A DNA stretch of 64,000 nt from Hyphomicrobiales bacterium. GTDB taxonomy: Bacteria > Pseudomonadota > Alphaproteobacteria > Rhizobiales > Rhizobiaceae. A program made the translations under genes and the position numbers. Location of the stretch: contig UEIF01000027.1 in the NCBI GenBank assembly GCA_900468805.1, positions 62,001 through 126,000 on the forward strand, given 5' to 3'. Positions 26,485-36,124 of this stretch are shown here, in pieces. Position 1 is the stretch's first letter. Each line of letters opens with the position of its first letter. The notes beneath the pieces were generated by a model that did not search any database, was not told where the DNA came from, and saw only the letters and a program-made list of their open reading frames with translations.

Positions 26485-27489
26485 ATGAACGCTCGCAAAT
26501 CCTCTGTTGCCATTGGGTTCGTCGTCGCCGCGACACTGCTGATTGTCCTGGTGGGCTTGCTGCCGGGCGCAAAGATGCTCTCCTTCGAAACCGTGCTGCG
26601 CGTGCTCTTTGCCCCGGATGCAAAGATCGACTCGATCCTCGTCTGGACCTTGAGATTGCCGCGCAGCCTTGCGGCCGCCGTCGCGGGCGCAGGTCTTGCC
26701 GTGTCGGGCTATCTTCTGCAGTCGTTGACGCGCAATCCGCTCGCCGATCCCGGCATCACCGGCGTCACCGCCGGCGCTGTCGCGCCGATCGTCGGAAGCT
26801 TCGTTCTCCTGCCCTGGATCTCGTCCGCTTACTACCCCTTCATTGGCCTCGCCGGCGGGCTCACTGCTGCTTCGGTCACCTTCTGGGTAGCCAGAGGCGG
26901 AAACGGACGCCCCCTGCACCTGGCGCTCGGCGGCGTCAGCGTTTCGCTCTTCCTTGGCGCCATCACGATCTATGTCCTGCTGCTCGCGGGCCCGCAGTCG
27001 ACCGCCCTTCTCTTCTGGTTATCAGGAGGCTTCCAGGGCCGCACATGGTCGCACCTCATCCATATGCTCCCATGGATCGGCATCGGCGTCATCGGAGCAC
27101 TGTTGCTGCACCGGGTCATCGCAATGTTTGCGCTGAGCGAGCACGCGGCCGCGGCCATGGGGCTGCAGCTCAATGTCTGGAAGCCCGTTCTGCTTGTTCT
27201 CGCCATTTGTCCCGTGGCCGGCGTCGCCCCGGTGGCCGGCCCGGTCGCCTTCGTCGGCCTTGCGGCCCCGCACATCGCTCGTCTTCTCAAGCCGCAGGGC
27301 ACGGTCTGGGAGATCGCGCTCACGGCGGCAACAGGAGCATTCATCGTGACCTGCGCGGATCTGTTTGCCCGGACGATCGCCATTCCCAAGGAATTGCCGG
27401 TCGGCATCATCACCGCGCTCCTTGGCGGGCCGATCTTCGTCTACCTGATCCAGCGCGGTCGCCTCGACTTCCAGCGGGACAGCGCATGA
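26485..27489 (+). CDS. FecCD-family ABC permease, subunit A (system 1)
   Basis: 334 residues with about nine to ten membrane helices. Family hallmarks are RLPRSLAAAVAGAGLAVSGYLLQSLTRNPLADPGITG near the N-terminus and VGLAAPHIARLL with PVGIITALLGGPIFVYLI near the C-terminus, the latter contacting the ATPase. Forms half of the inner-membrane channel. ATG 26485 is 19 bp after the binding-protein stop; its own stop overlaps the next permease start (ATGA). Confidence 0.92.
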   Translation: MNARKSSVAIGFVVAATLLIVLVGLLPGAKMLSFETVLRVLFAPDAKIDSILVWTLRLPRSLAAAVAGAGLAVSGYLLQSLTRNPLADPGITGVTAGAVAPIVGSFVLLPWISSAYYPFIGLAGGLTAASVTFWVARGGNGRPLHLALGGVSVSLFLGAITIYVLLLAGPQSTALLFWLSGGFQGRTWSHLIHMLPWIGIGVIGALLLHRVIAMFALSEHAAAAMGLQLNVWKPVLLVLAICPVAGVAPVAGPVAFVGLAAPHIARLLKPQGTVWEIALTAATGAFIVTCADLFARTIAIPKELPVGIITALLGGPIFVYLIQRGRLDFQRDSA

Positions 27490-28520
27490 CGATGGCGTCC
27501 CCGACACAGACGCGATCGACCGCCTGGCTGCTGCCGTCAGGCCTTGCGCTCGTCCTCCTGTCTCTTGCCGCCGCGGTCTTTCTGGGCGTGGTGGATATTC
27601 CTGCCGCAGATATCGTCGCGGCCCTGACCGGACACGGATCCCCGGAAGCCCGTTCGATCATCATCGATATCCGCCTGCCGAGGATCGTCACCGGCATATT
27701 GGCGGGCATTCAGTTCGCCGTCGCAGGCCTCCTGCTGCAAACCATAACCCGGAATCCTCTCGCCGACCCTTCCCTGATGGGCGTCTCGCAGGGTGCGACG
27801 CTGACGGTGACGATATTCCTGCTGTTCACCGTCTATATCTTCAACCCGGGCTCGAACACGCTCGCCGAACTGCCGATCGCATGGCTGCCGACGGCCGGCC
27901 TGGCGGGCGGTCTGGCGGCAGGCGGGATCATTTATCTGCTGGCCTTTCGGCTCGATCTCAGCCCGCTCCGGATCACCCTCTGCGGCATTGCGATCGGAGC
28001 GGTTCTGCATGCGCTCGCCATTGGATTGATCGCGGGCTGGGGCTCGGCGCGGATAGAAATCATCCTCGAATGGCTCGCGGGCAGTCTCTATGCCCGCACC
28101 TGGGATCACGCGCTCTTTCTCCTGCCGTTCACGATATCAGGTCTTGCCGTCCTGCCCTTCATCTATCGCCCGTTGGTCCTGCTGCAGCTCGATGCCTCGG
28201 TCGCCGCCTCCTTCGGTCTTTCTTACCGCAGGCAATTCTCCCTGGTGCTTCTGGTGTCCTGCATCCTTGCGGCAAGCGCGGTCGGCGCAGTCGGCCCGAT
28301 CATCTTCATCGGGCTTGTCGTTCCCCACCTCGCCCGCTTCCTTGCCGGACGCCACTTCCCGCTGGTCATTCCCCTGACGATCGTTCTCGGCGCAGTTCTC
28401 GTCACGCTCGGCGATCTCGTTGGCCGCCTCGTCGGGCACGCCGAAGAGATCCCGATCGGCGTGGTCACTGCATTCCTCGGCGTGCCCGTTCTTCTTGCCC
28501 TTCTCCGCAAAGTTCCTTGA
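27486..28520 (+). CDS. FecCD-family ABC permease, subunit B (system 1)
   Basis: 344 residues, polytopic. RLPRIVTGILAGIQFAVAGLLLQTITRNPLADPSLMG and IGLVVPHLARFL...IPIGVVTAFLGVPVLLALL match subunit A motif for motif, so this is the partner permease. The 4-bp overlap with subunit A implies coupled translation and 1:1 stoichiometry. It imports the metal chelate together with the ATPase 8 bp downstream. Confidence 0.92.
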   Translation: MTMASPTQTRSTAWLLPSGLALVLLSLAAAVFLGVVDIPAADIVAALTGHGSPEARSIIIDIRLPRIVTGILAGIQFAVAGLLLQTITRNPLADPSLMGVSQGATLTVTIFLLFTVYIFNPGSNTLAELPIAWLPTAGLAGGLAAGGIIYLLAFRLDLSPLRITLCGIAIGAVLHALAIGLIAGWGSARIEIILEWLAGSLYARTWDHALFLLPFTISGLAVLPFIYRPLVLLQLDASVAASFGLSYRRQFSLVLLVSCILAASAVGAVGPIIFIGLVVPHLARFLAGRHFPLVIPLTIVLGAVLVTLGDLVGRLVGHAEEIPIGVVTAFLGVPVLLALLRKVP

Positions 28521-28528
28521 GATCGCCC

Positions 28529-29326
28529 ATGCCGCTGAGCTGTTCGCAACTATCCGTTCTCTATGGTCGCCGAAAGGCGCTCAGCGAGTTTCGGCTATCC
28601 ATGGAAAAAGGCGAAATCCGTGCGCTGATCGGCCCCAATGGCTCAGGCAAGAGCACCGCGCTGCAGGCGCTCGCCGGGCTGATCAAACCGGCGGAAGGAT
28701 CTGCTGCGATCGAGAATGTGTCCGTCGCTTCGATGTCACGGCGCGCCATCGCCAGGAAGCTTGCCTTCCTGCCGCAGCAGCCTTCGGCCCCCGACGAGAT
28801 GACCATTGCACAGCTCGTGCGCCAGGGCCGGTTTTCCCATGTCGGCCTGTTTCGCTCCTATGACGGCAAGGACGAAAAAGCCATCGAATGGGCGCTCGAC
28901 AGTACCGGTCTTACGAGCCTGGCAGAGAGGGCGCTACGGGAGCTGTCCGGAGGCGAGCGCCAGCGGGCATGGATATCGGCGGCCCTTGCGCAGGAAGCCG
29001 GCATCCTGCTCCTCGATGAGCCAACCTCCTTCCTCGACATCGGCTATCAGGTCGAGATCCTCGATCTCATCCACCGCCTCAGCCGCGAAAAGGGCGTCAC
29101 GATCGTCATGGCGATCCACGACATCAACCAGGCCATCGCCGTCAGCGACCGCATTTCACTTCTCGAGCGCGGAGAATTGCGTTTCGATGGCGAGCCGAGA
29201 GCGCTCGCAGAAAGCGGCCTGATCGAAAAAACGTTCCGGGTCAAAGGGCGGTTCGTCGAGGTCGATCCCGACAAGCCGCCGCATTTCGACGTCGAGCTTA
29301 CGCGGTTTGCCCGTCCGGGCGCTTGA
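28529..29326 (+). CDS. Metallophore ABC importer ATPase (system 1)
   Basis: 265 residues. Walker A ALIGPNGSGKSTALQAL, Q-loop FLPQQP, signature LRELSGGERQRAWISAAL, Walker B ILLLDEPTSFLD and H-loop MAIHDINQA are all present, in the FecE/FhuC arrangement. Drives import by the two preceding permeases. Its last 29 bp overlap, tail to tail, the end of the methyltransferase gene on the other strand. Confidence 0.93.
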   Translation: MPLSCSQLSVLYGRRKALSEFRLSMEKGEIRALIGPNGSGKSTALQALAGLIKPAEGSAAIENVSVASMSRRAIARKLAFLPQQPSAPDEMTIAQLVRQGRFSHVGLFRSYDGKDEKAIEWALDSTGLTSLAERALRELSGGERQRAWISAALAQEAGILLLDEPTSFLDIGYQVEILDLIHRLSREKGVTIVMAIHDINQAIAVSDRISLLERGELRFDGEPRALAESGLIEKTFRVKGRFVEVDPDKPPHFDVELTRFARPGA

Positions 29327-29999
29327 CGAGCCGGAAGACGATCTTGGTCTGGGTGTAATAATCCAGCGCATCGGCAAAATCGGGTGTCCAGCCATCCTCT
29401 ACGAAGGGGATGAAACCGTCATATTCCAGCTTCCTGCCGGAGACCTGGAAGCCTGCCTTGGCAAACGCGCGTCCGTAGTCGGTGATCGAGCGATCCTGCA
29501 CCACCGTGTTCGTCCGCTTGGCGACAAGCTCACGCCATTTCGGCCAAAGTGGATTGTCGGTATGGCATCCGGTCACCGCATAATAGACGCCGCCCGGCTT
29601 CAGCGACTTCCAGATATCGGCAGCGTGTGCATCGATGTCCTCGACGAGATAGATGACCTCGTGGCTGATCGCCAGATCGAACTCCTCCACCCATCCGTCG
29701 AGTGTTCCGCCGACCGCATGCTGCACAGGAAGGTTGCCCTTGAGCGCTTCGGCCTTGGCGACTGATTGCTCGGCGATATCGATGCCCAGCGCCTTGCGAA
29801 ACGGCCGGATGGCATAGAGGTGCCGCAGGAGACCGCCCTGATTACAGCCGAAATCGAGAACGCTTTTTTCCGAAAGGTCACGCTCGGTGATGATGTCGAT
29901 GAGGTGTCGCCAGATCGGCGCATGCCCATCCGCCATCCGGTCTTCTGCGTCGGGATCGACATACCAGGTGGTTATGGTTTTGCGGGCATCATTGCTCAT
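29298..29999 (-). CDS. Class I SAM-dependent methyltransferase next to importer 1
   Basis: 233 residues. VLDFGCNQGGLLRHLYAI is motif I, followed by ALGIDIAEQSVAKAEAL, FDLAISHEVIYLVED and LKPGGVYYAV. The N-terminal TITTWYVDPDAEDRM is unusual and may cap the active site. It is convergent with and overlaps the ATPase gene by 29 bp. A different methyltransferase also sits beside the second FecBCDE importer in this window, so a link to metallophore processing is conceivable but unproven. Confidence 0.85.
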   Translation of the reverse strand: MSNDARKTITTWYVDPDAEDRMADGHAPIWRHLIDIITERDLSEKSVLDFGCNQGGLLRHLYAIRPFRKALGIDIAEQSVAKAEALKGNLPVQHAVGGTLDGWVEEFDLAISHEVIYLVEDIDAHAADIWKSLKPGGVYYAVTGCHTDNPLWPKWRELVAKRTNTVVQDRSITDYGRAFAKAGFQVSGRKLEYDGFIPFVEDGWTPDFADALDYYTQTKIVFRLVKRPDGQTA

Positions 30000-30168
30000 T
30001 GTTTCTCCGACGCGTTCATTCGAATGGGAAGTTCATAAAGCGGCGAAGACGGTGTGAAAAGGTCAGTTGCTTCCCACTCCGGCTCGAATGACGTTTCGCA
30101 CTAACGTCATCAGCAGTCTTGTTCCTCAAACCTCCTGCCCTAATTCCTTGACTGATTTAGGAGACAGT

Positions 30169-31677
30169 ATGGACCAAGTTTTGAACAAGAAGGCACAGAC
30201 CGGAGTCGAAGGACTGGACGATGTATTGTTCGGCGGTTTTACACGTCGTCATGTATTCCTGTTGGAAGGTTCGCCCGGCACCGGAAAAACCACAATTGCC
30301 CTGCAATTTTTGCTTGAAGGCGCCGGTCTCGGTGAGCGCTGCCTTTATATAAGTCTTTCCGAAAGCGAAGAAGAGTTGCGCGACAGTGCCGCCTCGCACG
30401 GAATGGAACTCGGCGACGCCATAGAAATCTTCGAGCTCGTGCCGCCCGAAAGCCTGCTCGATGCCGATCAGCAACAGAGCCTGCTCTATTCATCGGATCT
30501 CGAACTGGGCGAGACGACCAAGCTGATCTTCGAGGCCTTCGAGCGGGTAAAACCGCAGAGAGTAGTGATCGACAGCCTTTCGGAAATCCGGCTGCTGGCG
30601 CAAAGCTCGCTGCGTTATCGTCGACAGATCCTTGCGCTGAAGCATTTCTTCTCACGCTCGGATGCGACCGTCCTGCTGCTCGACGATATGACGTCAGACA
30701 ATCTCGACAAGACCGTTCACAGCGTCGTGCATGGCGTGATCCATCTGGAACAGCTTGCGCCCGATTACGGTTCGGAACGACGGCGGCTCCGGGTTCTCAA
30801 ATATCGCGGCCAGACGTTCCGCGGCGGATACCACGACTTCCTTATCAAGACCGGCGGAGTGGCGGTGTTTCCTCGATTGCGCGCGATCGAGCACAAGACC
30901 GACTTTGATCGCACGACCCTCTCGAGCGGCATCAAGGAGTTGGATGATCTGCTTGGCGGCGGGATCGAGCGAGGTTCCAGTACGCTACTGATTGGCCCGG
31001 CGGGCACAGGCAAGAGCCTGTTTACGCTGCAATTCGTCGTCGCGGCGGTCGAGCGCGGCGAAAAGGCGGCCATTTTTATCTTCGATGAAGAGCTTGGGCT
31101 GCTGTTTTCGCGCACGAAATCGATGGGCATCGATCTCGAGAAGATGCACGACGACGGGCTGATCCATATCGAGCAACTGGATGCGGCCGAGCTGTCGCCT
31201 GGAGAGTTTGCGCAGCGCGTCAGGGACCGGGTCGCCAGCTACGATGCCAAAACCGTCGTCATCGACAGCATCAACGGCTATCAGGCATCGATGCCGGAGG
31301 AAAACGCGCTCATCCTGCATATGCATGAGCTTCTCCAATACCTGAACCGCCAGGGCGCCAATACTTACCTCACGGTTGCCCAGCATGGCCTCGTCGGCGA
31401 CATGAAATCACCCGTCGATGTCACCTATCTCGCCGATAGCGTGATCCTGCTGCGCTATTTCGAGGCGCTCGGCAAAGTGCGCCGCGCCGTTTCCGTGATC
31501 AAGAAACGCACCGGCGCGCACGAGGACACTATCAGAGAATTCCGGATCACACATGCCGGGCTGAGCCTCGGTGGAGCGCTTTCCGGTTTCCAGGGCGTGC
31601 TTCGCGGCGTGCCCACATTCGTCGGCGAAAGACAGCCGCTTCTTGAAACCTCAGACGAGGACGGCGGCCATTCCTAA
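30169..31677 (+). CDS. KaiC-like double-domain ATPase
   Basis: 502 residues made of two RecA/KaiC domains. The first P-loop is EGSPGTGKTTIALQF (about residues 30-44), with YISLSESEEELRDSAASHG and VVIDSLSEIRLL (Walker B). The second is IGPAGTGKSLFTLQF (about 282-296), with TVVIDSINGYQASMP. Cyanobacterial KaiC times the circadian clock; in other bacteria, where kaiA/kaiB are often absent, KaiC-like ATPases act in stress or signalling. ATG 30169 follows AGGAGAC. It overlaps the hybrid kinase gene, implying one signalling unit. Confidence 0.9.
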   Translation: MDQVLNKKAQTGVEGLDDVLFGGFTRRHVFLLEGSPGTGKTTIALQFLLEGAGLGERCLYISLSESEEELRDSAASHGMELGDAIEIFELVPPESLLDADQQQSLLYSSDLELGETTKLIFEAFERVKPQRVVIDSLSEIRLLAQSSLRYRRQILALKHFFSRSDATVLLLDDMTSDNLDKTVHSVVHGVIHLEQLAPDYGSERRRLRVLKYRGQTFRGGYHDFLIKTGGVAVFPRLRAIEHKTDFDRTTLSSGIKELDDLLGGGIERGSSTLLIGPAGTGKSLFTLQFVVAAVERGEKAAIFIFDEELGLLFSRTKSMGIDLEKMHDDGLIHIEQLDAAELSPGEFAQRVRDRVASYDAKTVVIDSINGYQASMPEENALILHMHELLQYLNRQGANTYLTVAQHGLVGDMKSPVDVTYLADSVILLRYFEALGKVRRAVSVIKKRTGAHEDTIREFRITHAGLSLGGALSGFQGVLRGVPTFVGERQPLLETSDEDGGHS

Positions 31678-33718
31678 CAGCGATGCCTTCGGCCTGATCC
31701 ACGCTCCCATCGGGCGTGATGCGCAGATTGCGGCCTCGCTGCTGCAGGAAGCGGGCATAGAATCGAAAACGGCTCCCGATCTCTCTTCCTTCGTGGCGAG
31801 CTTCGGTGACAAGGTGGCCTTTGCCGTCGTCACCGAAGAAGCATTGCGGTCTGCAGATCTGCGCGCCATCTCCGCCTGGATCGAGGAGCAGCCGAGCTGG
31901 TCCGACCTGCCCTTCATCATCCTGACAAATAGAGGCGGCGGTCCGGAGCGCAATCCCGCAGCCGCCAGACTGTCAGGAGTTCTGGGCAATGTCAGCTTCG
32001 TCGAACGCCCGTTCCACGCCACCACCTTCATCAGCGTTGCCCGCTCTGCCATGCGCGGACGGCGGCGGCAGTACGATGCGCGCACGCGCATCGAAGCCCT
32101 CGATGAAGGCGAGCGCCGGCTTCAGACGGCCCTGGAAGCCGGGCGGCTCGGCGCATGGGAACTCGACCTTGCGTCAGGCGTGCTGACGACCTCGTCGACC
32201 TGCAAGGCCATTTTCGGTCGCCGTCCCGAAGACCCGTTTACCTATAAGGACCTGCTAGGCTCCATTCACCCCGAAGACCGGAAGCGCATGGAGGCGGCCG
32301 TGAGCAGGACTGCCGAAACCGGCGCGGATTATTCCATCGAATACCGGACCATCTGGAGCGATGGTTCCGTTCACTGGGCCGAAATCCGGGCGCAGCTCTA
32401 CAAGGACCGCTCCGGCAAGGCGATGAAGATGGTGGGTGTCTCCGCCGACATCACGGCGCGGCTGAAGGCAGAGGAGCACCAGCGGCAGCTCAATGAAATA
32501 CTGGAGGAAAAGGTCGCCGAGCGCACGCGCGAGCTGGAACAGGCCCATGCCAACGTGATGGCGGAAGTCACCCAGCGCGAGCGCGCCGAAGAGCAGCTTC
32601 GCCAGGCCCAGAAAATGGAGGCGATCGGCCAGCTCACAGGCGGCGTGGCGCACGACTTCAACAATCTCCTGATGGCCGTCCTCGGCAATCTCGAACTGCT
32701 GCGCAAATATGTCGGAAACGATATCAGGGCCGCTCGCCTGATCGACGGCGCCCTGCAGGGGGCAAAGCGCGGCGCTTCCCTCACCCAGAGACTGCTTGCC
32801 TTTGCGCGGCGACAGGACCTGCACATCGACCCGGTCGACATGCGCTCCCTCGTAATCGGCATGACGGACCTTCTGAAGCGCTCCGTCGGCTCCACCATCC
32901 TGATCGAAACCACGGTTCCCGATAATCTTCCTCTCGTGTCGGCCGATGCCAACCAGATCGAACTGGCCCTGCTCAATCTCGCCGTCAACGCCCGCGACGC
33001 AATGCCCGACGGAGGCGCGATCCGCATCGCGCTGAAGCAGGCGGAGCAGATTGCGCCGACCGATGAACTCGCCGCCGGAAGCTACGTCGTCCTGACCGTC
33101 GCTGACGAGGGTTCTGGCATGGACAAGGAGACGCTTCAAAAGGCGATCGAGCCGTTCTTTTCGACAAAGGAGCTCGGAAAGGGTACGGGCCTCGGGCTCT
33201 CCATGATCCATGGTCTGGCTCTCCAATTGAAGGGCGACCTGAAACTGGAAAGTACGCCCGGCAAGGGCACGACGGCCGAACTCTGGATCCCGGTCTCCAC
33301 GTCGGCCAGCGTCCATATCGAACCTGAGGACGCCATGCCGGTGGACGCAGACAAGGTCTCGGGGCCGAAGCGCATATTGCTCGTCGACGACGACGTGTTG
33401 ATCGCCATGAGCTCGGCCGATATGCTCACCGATCTCGGTCATGAAGTGGTCGAGGCCCATTCGGGGAAAGAAGCTCTCGAGTGCCTCGGCAACGGCGCGG
33501 GCTTCGATCTGATGATCACCGACTATTCCATGCCCGGCATGACCGGCGGAGACCTCGCCAAAGCCGCACGCACGATAGCCCCCGGCTTGCCGATCCTCAT
33601 TGCATCAGGATATGCCGAACTCCCGCCCGGACTGGACCTTGACGTCGCCAAGCTCGGAAAGCCCTACACCCAGGATCAACTGGCACAGGAGATCGGCAAG
33701 CTGATGGTCGCTCACTGA
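31643..33718 (+). CDS. Hybrid sensor histidine kinase coupled to the KaiC-like gene
   Basis: About 690 residues: a degenerate receiver-like N-domain (to ~150), a PAS domain with PAC tail (SIEYRTIWSDGSVHWAEI), a coiled coil, then HisKA with the phospho-His in GGVAHDFNNLLMAVLGNLELL. The HATPase follows (LNLAVNARDAMPDGG, VADEGSGMD, GKGTGLGLSM), and last a receiver with DDD, phospho-Asp in LMITDYSMPGM and the late Lys in KLGKPY. No membrane segment, so it is cytosolic. The start is uncertain: no ATG exists before the core. TTG 31643 overlaps the KaiC end by 35 bp, and GTG 31571 is the alternative. PAS ligand unknown. Confidence 0.88.
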   Translation: MKPQTRTAAIPNSDAFGLIHAPIGRDAQIAASLLQEAGIESKTAPDLSSFVASFGDKVAFAVVTEEALRSADLRAISAWIEEQPSWSDLPFIILTNRGGGPERNPAAARLSGVLGNVSFVERPFHATTFISVARSAMRGRRRQYDARTRIEALDEGERRLQTALEAGRLGAWELDLASGVLTTSSTCKAIFGRRPEDPFTYKDLLGSIHPEDRKRMEAAVSRTAETGADYSIEYRTIWSDGSVHWAEIRAQLYKDRSGKAMKMVGVSADITARLKAEEHQRQLNEILEEKVAERTRELEQAHANVMAEVTQRERAEEQLRQAQKMEAIGQLTGGVAHDFNNLLMAVLGNLELLRKYVGNDIRAARLIDGALQGAKRGASLTQRLLAFARRQDLHIDPVDMRSLVIGMTDLLKRSVGSTILIETTVPDNLPLVSADANQIELALLNLAVNARDAMPDGGAIRIALKQAEQIAPTDELAAGSYVVLTVADEGSGMDKETLQKAIEPFFSTKELGKGTGLGLSMIHGLALQLKGDLKLESTPGKGTTAELWIPVSTSASVHIEPEDAMPVDADKVSGPKRILLVDDDVLIAMSSADMLTDLGHEVVEAHSGKEALECLGNGAGFDLMITDYSMPGMTGGDLAKAARTIAPGLPILIASGYAELPPGLDLDVAKLGKPYTQDQLAQEIGKLMVAH

Positions 33719-33835
33719 CACATTCACGCCTGCTGCGTCATAACAGGCGGCCGCCATTTTGCAGAAGACGGCCCCTCTCTTTCGCGCTATGAAGATTATC
33801 GATAATCCTGCCTCATCCGACACGGAGATCCCCTC

Positions 33836-34828
33836 ATGGCTTTGAAGATCCTTTTCATCGGCGGCACCGGCCAGATTTCCTATCCCTGCGTCGAGCGCGC
33901 CGTGGCTCAAGGCCATGAAGTCAGCGTGTTTAACCGCGGCCTGAGGGGCGATCCGCTGCCCGCGGGCGTGACCTCCATCGTTGGCGAGCTCGGATCATCG
34001 GCCTATGCGGATCTTGCCAAGGCCAATTACGATGTCGTCACCCAGTTCATTGCCTTTACACCGGATCAGATCGCCCGCGATATCGAGATCTTCTCGGGCC
34101 ATTGCGGCCAGTACATCTTCATCTCGTCGGCCTCGGTCTATGAAAAGCCGGCCCGCCACTATGTGATATCAGAAGAGAAGACACCGGCGATAAATCCCTA
34201 CTGGCCCTACAGTCAGGCCAAGATCGCCTGCGAGGAGCTGCTGAAGAAGGCCGATAACCTCGCCTGGACGATCGTGCGCCCCAGCCACACCGTTCGCACC
34301 GGCCTGCCGATCATGATGGGCGACAGCGATGTCATGGCGCGGCGCATGCTGGATGGCGAGCCGACCATTGTCGCCGGTGATGGTCATACGCCCTGGACGC
34401 TGACCCGCTCGGTCGATTTCGCCGTGCCCTTCGTCGGCCTGTTCGGCAAGCAGAAGGCGCTACGCGATATCTTCCACATCACCAACGACCACGCCCACAT
34501 CTGGGACGATATCCAGAAGGCGATCGCAAGGTTGCTGGGCGTCGAGGCAAAGATCGTCCATGTGCCGACGGACACGCTCGTCAAGTACAATCCGGAATGG
34601 ATCGGCCCGCTGACCGGCGACAAGGCCTGGACGGCGATTTTCGATAATTCCAAGGTCAAGAGCGTCGCCGGCGACTTCACCTGCGCCGAAAGCCTGGACG
34701 AAATCCTGGCCGAGCCGATCATGCACCTCAAGCAGCGTTTCGCCAAAGCCCGTCCTCCGAAAGGCGAGTTCGATGCTCTGGTCGATCGCATCTGTGCCGA
34801 ACAAAGCGCCCTCGGCGCTGCCGCATGA
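33836..34828 (+). CDS. NAD-dependent epimerase/dehydratase-family protein (extended SDR)
   Basis: 330 residues. The N-terminal ILFIGGTGQISYPCVERA is the NAD(P)-binding Gly motif; FISSASVYEKP and the YSQAK-type motif (PYSQAKIACEELL) carry the Ser and Tyr-x3-Lys active site. The protein resembles the atypical SDRs often annotated as nucleoside-diphosphate-sugar epimerases or isoflavone-reductase-like. Divergent LysR regulators are not adjacent; the LysR gene at 34848 is convergent. Substrate unknown. Confidence 0.85.
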   Translation: MALKILFIGGTGQISYPCVERAVAQGHEVSVFNRGLRGDPLPAGVTSIVGELGSSAYADLAKANYDVVTQFIAFTPDQIARDIEIFSGHCGQYIFISSASVYEKPARHYVISEEKTPAINPYWPYSQAKIACEELLKKADNLAWTIVRPSHTVRTGLPIMMGDSDVMARRMLDGEPTIVAGDGHTPWTLTRSVDFAVPFVGLFGKQKALRDIFHITNDHAHIWDDIQKAIARLLGVEAKIVHVPTDTLVKYNPEWIGPLTGDKAWTAIFDNSKVKSVAGDFTCAESLDEILAEPIMHLKQRFAKARPPKGEFDALVDRICAEQSALGAAA

Positions 34829-34847
34829 CAGCTTAGGCAACAGCCCG

Positions 34848-35720
34848 TTACGCCTCAGCCGCACGCAGGCACTTCATGACCTCGCGCAGTCCCCGCGTCA
34901 GGTGTTTGTCGCGCCGGATGACCATGCCGAGCTGGCGCACCAGCGGCGGCCGAACGGGTGACGTCACGAACCGGGCCCGGTCGCGCTTCAGGGCAAGCCC
35001 CGGCAGTACCGACCATCCGAGCCCCGCGGCGATCAGTTCCTTGATCGCCTCGACGCTGCCGAACTCCATTGTCGGCTGGCTCCTGATGCCGGCGGCCTCG
35101 AACCATCCGTCGGTCGCCAGCCGCGTATTGCCGCCGTCATAGAGCATCATGATCTTGTCCTTGAAGAAATCAGGCGTCGGCCCGCCCTCCGGCATGACAC
35201 TGCCTTTGGGCGCCACCGCGACAAGCTCGTCTTCGTAGAAGGGCTCGATCTCGATGGAGCGGCCGGACACCGGCAGCGTGACGACGGCGATATCAAGGGC
35301 GTTGGTTTCGAGATCGCGCACCATCTCATCGGTATTGCCGACACGCACCAGGATTTCCAGGCCCGGCATGCGCTTCTTCGCAGCAGCGATCGCCCGCGGC
35401 AACAGGTGGATCGAGGCCGTGCCGCCGCTGCCGATCCGCACGCGGCCCACGGCCCCTTCCCTGTAGGGCGCCATCGCTTCCTCGGCCGCCGCGCATCCAC
35501 CGAGAATCCGGCGCGCATGGGCCAGCAGTTCGACACCCGCAGCCGACGGCTGCGCCCGGCGGCCGACGCGCTCGATCAGCCGCACCCCCATCCTTTGCTC
35601 AAGAAGCTTGACCTGCAGGCTGACGGCAGGCTGCGTCAGCCCAGCCTTCTCGGCGGCGGCGGTAAAGCTGCCGAGATCGACGACGCTGACGAAGGCGGCA
35701 AGCTGGTCCAGATTCAGCAT
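34848..35720 (-). CDS. LysR-family transcriptional regulator
   Basis: 290 residues. The N-terminal winged helix LDQLAAFVSVVDLGSFTAAAEKAGLTQPAVSLQVKLLEQRMGVRLIER is canonical, followed by a periplasmic-binding-protein-like effector domain. ATG 35720 is the start; an adjacent upstream TTG is not needed. It is divergent from the DUF1127 gene with ~100 bp between, and convergent to the SDR gene. Its regulated target is probably itself or the neighbouring small gene; no inducer can be named. Confidence 0.92.
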   Translation of the reverse strand: MLNLDQLAAFVSVVDLGSFTAAAEKAGLTQPAVSLQVKLLEQRMGVRLIERVGRRAQPSAAGVELLAHARRILGGCAAAEEAMAPYREGAVGRVRIGSGGTASIHLLPRAIAAAKKRMPGLEILVRVGNTDEMVRDLETNALDIAVVTLPVSGRSIEIEPFYEDELVAVAPKGSVMPEGGPTPDFFKDKIMMLYDGGNTRLATDGWFEAAGIRSQPTMEFGSVEAIKELIAAGLGWSVLPGLALKRDRARFVTSPVRPPLVRQLGMVIRRDKHLTRGLREVMKCLRAAEA

Positions 35721-35819
35721 CAAAAGAATTCCTTATGGATTGCATTAAAACCATAAGCTTCCTCACGGGAACGCGCCAGTGCATTTTGAGGCATCCAAGA
35801 CGAATGCTGGAGATGCTCG

Positions 35820-36029
35820 ATGACGACCGATGTGGAATTGCCAACGACAATGGATCGCGCCCCAAGCGGCAGCATTGCGCGGCGCTGCCTGAAGCACCTC
35901 AATCTCTATTTCAGCAAGCGCCGCGAGCGGCTGGTACTTTCATGCCTGTCCGACGATCAGCTTCGCGATATCGGCGTTAGCCCTTCCGAGGCGAGAACCG
36001 AGGTCAACAAATCATGGTTTTGGGGATAG
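35820..36029 (+). CDS. DUF1127 small protein
   Basis: 69 residues, Arg-rich, with the YjiS-like DUF1127 core in the C-terminal half: RERLVLSCLSDDQLRDIGVSPSEARTEV. Small DUF1127 proteins in alphaproteobacteria influence RNA turnover and phosphate/carbon metabolism, and are common in stress and symbiosis regulons. GGAG lies about 8 bp before ATG 35820. Positioned divergently from the LysR gene. Confidence 0.85.
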   Translation: MTTDVELPTTMDRAPSGSIARRCLKHLNLYFSKRRERLVLSCLSDDQLRDIGVSPSEARTEVNKSWFWG

Positions 36030-36124
36030 CCGCCGCTGGCTTTAAATAACGTGCCTGGGCTGGAGAAAACCCGTTTGCCTCTTATGTCACTGCCATCAGG
36101 GAGAAAACAGCAAAGGACCGCGCA

